Source: Arthrobacter crystallopoietes (GTDB lineage Bacteria; Actinomycetota; Actinomycetes; Actinomycetales; Micrococcaceae). From it: a stretch of DNA of 64,000 nucleotides. A program made the translations under genes and the position numbers. The notes beneath the pieces are model-generated. The model was not told where the DNA came from, did no database searches, and saw nothing but the letters and a program-made list of their open reading frames with translations. This document shows positions 61,494 through 64,000 of the stretch, one piece after another; the stretch's first letter is position 1; each line of letters begins with the position of its first letter. The stretch is from positions 3,658,001-3,722,000 of the forward strand of contig NZ_CP018863.1 in NCBI RefSeq assembly GCF_002849715.1, written 5' to 3'.

Positions 61494-63050
61494 CTAGAAA
61501 TTCTTCATATGCGCCTTGATGGCCTTCACATACGTCTTGGTGTCGTCGAACATGCCGTGGGTCTTTACCGAGTGCTGGCCCTGGTAATACGACGCAATCG
61601 CGTCGTCGAGATCATCGCTGGTGCGGACCAGCGCGCTGATGATGGCCACGCCGGCAGTGGCGTTGTCGTAGGGATCCAGCAGGTTCAGCTTCCGGCCAAC
61701 CAGATCCGAGGCCCAATCGCCCGAAGCCGGAATCACCTGCATGGCGCCGATGGCGTTGGCGGGGGAAACCGCGGTCTGCTGGAATCCGGACTCCTGGTAC
61801 GCATGGGCCAAGGCAAGAGCCGGATCAACGCCCATGCTGCGTGCCGTGTCGGCAATGATGGCCTTCATCTGCGACTGGCTGGGCTGCGGGGTGGAGAGCA
61901 GCAGGCGCTTGTTCTCGTTGGCCTTCGCAACCACTGCCTTCGGGTACGAGTAATGGAGGAAGGTGCTCGGCACCAGCGGTTCGGCCGATGCCGCATTCAC
62001 ATCCGACTCGCTGCTGCCTGCACCCGAAACCTTGATCTTCTGGCCCGGGTAGATGACCGACGTCGATTTCAACCCGCTCGACTGCAGAAGCTTGCTCAGT
62101 GTGATGTTGTGCTTGATCGCTATGCCGTACAGCGTATCGCCGGCCTTGACCGTGTAGGAGGAGCCGGAGCTCGAGGCCGTTGTCGAAGAGACCTTGGCGG
62201 TCTTTACTGTGCCGGCTGAACCGCTGACCTTGATTTTCTGGCCCGGGTAGATGGTGGAAGTGGCCTTGAGGCCGTTGAGCGAGAGGATCTTGCTCAGGCC
62301 CATGTCGTGGCGGGCGGCAATCCCGGACAGCGTATCGCCCGACTTGACCGTGTAGGACCCACCGGAGCTCGACGAGGTCTTTGCCGATGAAGTATTGGCG
62401 GTGGTCGTCGAAGATGCAGCCGAGCCGCTGACCTTGATCTTCTGGCCCGGGTAGATGATGGAGCTGGCCTTGAGGCCGTTGAGCGAGAGGATCTTGCTCA
62501 GGCCCATGCCGTGGCGGGCGGCAATCCCGGACAGGGTGTCGCCCGACTTCACGGTGTAGGACCCACCGGAGGATGAGGAGGAGCCCGAAGATGACTTGGT
62601 GGCCGATCCCGAGGAAGCACTGCCCGAGAGCTTGATCTTCTGGCCCGGGTAGATGATCGAACTGGGCTTCAAGCCGTTGAGGCTGAGAACTTTCGAGGTG
62701 CCCAGGCCGTAGCGAGCCGCGATGCCACTGATCGTCTCGCCGGATTTGACGGTATGGGCTGACGGAGTGGGCTTCAGCGCCGGACGCAGGGTGGACGGCA
62801 GCAGGAGTGCAACATCCGCAGCCGGAACGATCCTGGACGCCTGCACAGGGAGGCCCGCACCGGCCAGCTTGGGCTGCAGTGCCATACGGGGAGCCTGCTC
62901 CGCGGCTTGGGCCGGAAGTGCAAACGCAGCGGAGGAAAGTACGACGGCGGGAATCGCCGCGGTGGCCGCGGCGGTCAGCAGCTTGCGGGAAGGCTGGGCT
63001 GCAGTCCGTCCCTGGGCGCGGCTGCTGGAGAACGGGCGCTGGTCAGTCAT
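61494..63050 (-). CDS. Secreted lytic transglycosylase with four LysM domains
   Basis: The 518-aa protein has a twin-Arg-poor Sec-type signal (about 1-50, hydrophobic stretch ending PAQAA). Four LysM peptidoglycan-binding domains follow (about 99-142, 165-208, 232-276, 299-342), separated by Ser/Thr-rich linkers, then an SLT-like transglycosylase domain with catalytic E420 (AYQESGF, then IGAMQVIPASG). It should cleave peptidoglycan glycan strands. ATG 63050 is preferred to ATG 63056 because GAGGA is six bases upstream. It separates pknL from the Rv2175c-like gene, unlike in mycobacteria. Confidence 0.92.
   Translation of the reverse strand: MTDQRPFSSSRAQGRTAAQPSRKLLTAAATAAIPAVVLSSAAFALPAQAAEQAPRMALQPKLAGAGLPVQASRIVPAADVALLLPSTLRPALKPTPSAHTVKSGETISGIAARYGLGTSKVLSLNGLKPSSIIYPGQKIKLSGSASSGSATKSSSGSSSSSGGSYTVKSGDTLSGIAARHGMGLSKILSLNGLKASSIIYPGQKIKVSGSAASSTTTANTSSAKTSSSSGGSYTVKSGDTLSGIAARHDMGLSKILSLNGLKATSTIYPGQKIKVSGSAGTVKTAKVSSTTASSSGSSYTVKAGDTLYGIAIKHNITLSKLLQSSGLKSTSVIYPGQKIKVSGAGSSESDVNAASAEPLVPSTFLHYSYPKAVVAKANENKRLLLSTPQPSQSQMKAIIADTARSMGVDPALALAHAYQESGFQQTAVSPANAIGAMQVIPASGDWASDLVGRKLNLLDPYDNATAGVAIISALVRTSDDLDDAIASYYQGQHSVKTHGMFDDTKTYVKAIKAHMKNF
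62220..62570 (-). repeat. Near-identical LysM domains 2 and 3
   Basis: Segments of about 135 bases at 62229-62363 and 62432-62566 are almost identical at the DNA level, consistent with recent tandem duplication of a LysM module. Their encoded cores differ at few positions. Confidence 0.75.
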
Positions 63051-63056
63051 GGACAT

Positions 63057-63268
63057 TCCTCATCAGTGGTCAACGGCATATGCCGCAGGCCCGTAGGCTG
63101 TTGAACGAGTTGCGAGTGTTTCAGTTGTTATCAAAGTGAAACTTGTGACTTGTGTGAATCTACACTAATTCCGCATAACACAAAAGCGAAATTTGCAGCC
63201 TGGATATCTGAGGCGGCGTGTCGAGTTGGGAAGTGGTTTGAAAGGCCCGCGCATGGCACGCTTATTAC
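63057..63268. promoter_or_regulatory. Divergent gap between the LysM gene and the Rv2175c-like gene
   Basis: The 212-base AT-richer gap contains the inverted repeat GTGTGAATCTACAC at 63151-63164. I looked for a ydaO-type c-di-AMP riboswitch ahead of the LysM gene and found no match. Promoter boxes are not clear. Confidence 0.35.
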
Positions 63269-63622
63269 GTGAGTGAACTCGAAGAATTAATTACCGAATG
63301 GTTGCCGTTGCCTGATGTGGCCGAACGTCTCGACGTGTCAATCAAGAAGGTCCACAGCCTTATTGATGAAGGAGCCGTGATTGCCGTTCGGATAGGGGAC
63401 CGAAATATCCGATCCGTCCCCGCTGCATTCATTGTTGAGGATCAGATCCTTGACAGCCTTAAGGGCACGATTGCTGTTCTTGGGGATTCAGGCTTTAGCG
63501 ACGAGGCGATACTGCGCTGGCTTTTTACCGCGGATGAATCACTCCCGGGCCGCCCGATCGACGCACTGCGCGAGGGCCGCAAAACCGAGATCCGGCGCCG
63601 CGCGCAAGCCCTTGCCTGGTAG
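63269..63622 (+). CDS. Rv2175c-like winged-helix DNA-binding protein, probable PknL substrate
   Basis: The 117-aa protein has an N-terminal winged helix-turn-helix (LPLPDVAERLDVSIKKVHSLIDEGAVIAVRIGDRNI, about 12-50) and a C-terminal domain with the conserved RPIDALREGRKTEIRRRAQALAW end. It matches M. tuberculosis Rv2175c, which PknL phosphorylates to abolish DNA binding. The long N-terminal tail of Rv2175c that carries its phosphosite is absent here; T9 is the only Thr before the helix-turn-helix. GTG 63269 has no clear ribosome binding site. Confidence 0.9.
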   Translation: MSELEELITEWLPLPDVAERLDVSIKKVHSLIDEGAVIAVRIGDRNIRSVPAAFIVEDQILDSLKGTIAVLGDSGFSDEAILRWLFTADESLPGRPIDALREGRKTEIRRRAQALAW

Positions 63623-63626
63623 GGCA

Positions 63627-63655
63627 CGCCGGCCGGACGCGTAACTGGGCCGGCG
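63627..63655. terminator. Hairpin between convergent genes
   Basis: CGCCGGCC (63627-63634) pairs with GGCCGGCG (63648-63655). It lies between the Rv2175c-like and polyprenyl synthase stops. No T-tract is seen. Confidence 0.5.
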
Positions 63656-63679
63656 CGCTCGGCTCACCGTAATTTAGAA

Positions 63680-64000
63680 CTAGGCAGTGCGCCGCACCGC
63701 GCGGTCGGCGAGGTTTTGCATGGCCTCGCCGACAACCGGCTCCACGGGCAGCAGTTCCAAGGCACTGAATGCAGCATCGCTGAGTTCGGCAATCATCGCT
63801 TCAACAGATCCGAGGGCTCCCGATTGTTCGATGATCCCGCGGAGCCCGTCGATTTCCGCTCCCGTGAGATCGGGTGATCCCAGATGCTTTTCGAGATAGT
63901 CACGCTCCGAAGGGCTGCAGTTGTTGAGCGTCAATCCGATTAATACGGTCCGCTTGCCTTCGCGCAGATCGTCCCCAGCGGGCTTGCCTGTCGTTTCAGG
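63680..64000 (-). CDS. Polyprenyl diphosphate synthase, C-terminal part (window edge)
   Basis: The minus-strand frame is open to the window end and begins inside GKPAGDDLREGKRTVL, the second aspartate-rich region of trans-isoprenyl diphosphate synthases. These enzymes make geranylgeranyl or longer prenyl diphosphates for quinones or lipids. 106 residues are visible; the N-terminus is outside. In mycobacteria idsA2 is near Rv2175c, so this is probably an IdsA-type synthase. An internal TTG at 63934 is not a start. Confidence 0.9.
   Translation of the reverse strand, partial: PETTGKPAGDDLREGKRTVLIGLTLNNCSPSERDYLEKHLGSPDLTGAEIDGLRGIIEQSGALGSVEAMIAELSDAAFSALELLPVEPVVGEAMQNLADRAVRRTA

Noticed and set aside
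63057..63260. ydaO-type c-di-AMP riboswitch ahead of the LysM gene
   Set aside because: Such switches often precede wall hydrolase genes, but the conserved core sequences are absent.

Overview
The window is high-GC DNA from an actinobacterium of the Micrococcaceae, most likely Arthrobacter or a close relative. The 16S rRNA carries Arthrobacter-type variable regions, the 23S appears to carry the extra domain III helix of high-GC Gram-positives, and the proteins include mycothione reductase, GarA, a PknL-type kinase and class II DAHP synthase. Gene order follows mycobacterial blocks closely (tyrS to xerD; parA-scpA-scpB-rluB-cmk-der; gcvH-garA-merR-bifunctional nuclease-merR; fadD to aroG-pknL-Rv2175c-idsA). 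This synteny, recalled from general knowledge, supports many calls.

Layout. 1-4560: tail of an upstream gene, apt, a HelR/HelD-type RNA polymerase-recycling ATPase, and tyrS with a strong terminator. 4561-10682: a complete rRNA operon (promoter, leader, 16S, tRNA-less spacer, 23S, 5S, terminator). 10910-21764: an operon-like run of an arginine-rich repeat/TPR protein, a HAD phosphatase, a 73-aa protein, tlyA, nadK and recN, then pyrG, two NUDIX genes and xerD. 21857-28209: propionate (2-methylcitrate cycle) genes prpC-prpB-prpD-gntR on the minus strand, divergent from a propionyl-CoA synthetase across an operator-rich gap. 28227-32164: a CitA/CitB-type two-component system and a DctA C4-dicarboxylate transporter. 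32434-39516: chromosome organisation, pseudouridylation, prephenate dehydrogenase, cmk and der. 39605-39678: tRNA-Pro(GGG), followed by a secreted GH3 enzyme with atypical leucine codon use. 42689-45720: gcvH, garA, ftsR, bifunctional nuclease, MerR. 45820-50390: an orphan ParA-type ATPase divergent from pyruvate carboxylase. 50448-51886: an IS3-family element. 52024-59311: mycothione reductase, FadD-type ligase, membrane protein, esterase, PlsC-type acyltransferase, class II DAHP synthase. 59339-64000: PASTA kinase, LysM transglycosylase, Rv2175c-like DNA-binding protein, and the C-terminus of a polyprenyl diphosphate synthase.

Main observations. The IS3 element sits in the loop of the rho-independent terminator of pyc, with a TTT duplication. 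The organism encodes TlyA, but position 1409 of its own 16S rRNA is A (paired with U1491) instead of the C that TlyA modifies in mycobacteria, while the 23S target C1920 is intact. The TPR protein beside the rRNA operon has a long Arg/Asp/Pro tandem-repeat tail and an acidic C-terminus. The prp locus has three TGTATACA-type boxes beside a GntR regulator. Seven genes look leaderless, with a -10 element 6-8 bases before the start codon. I found no CRISPR array, prophage or obvious defence system.
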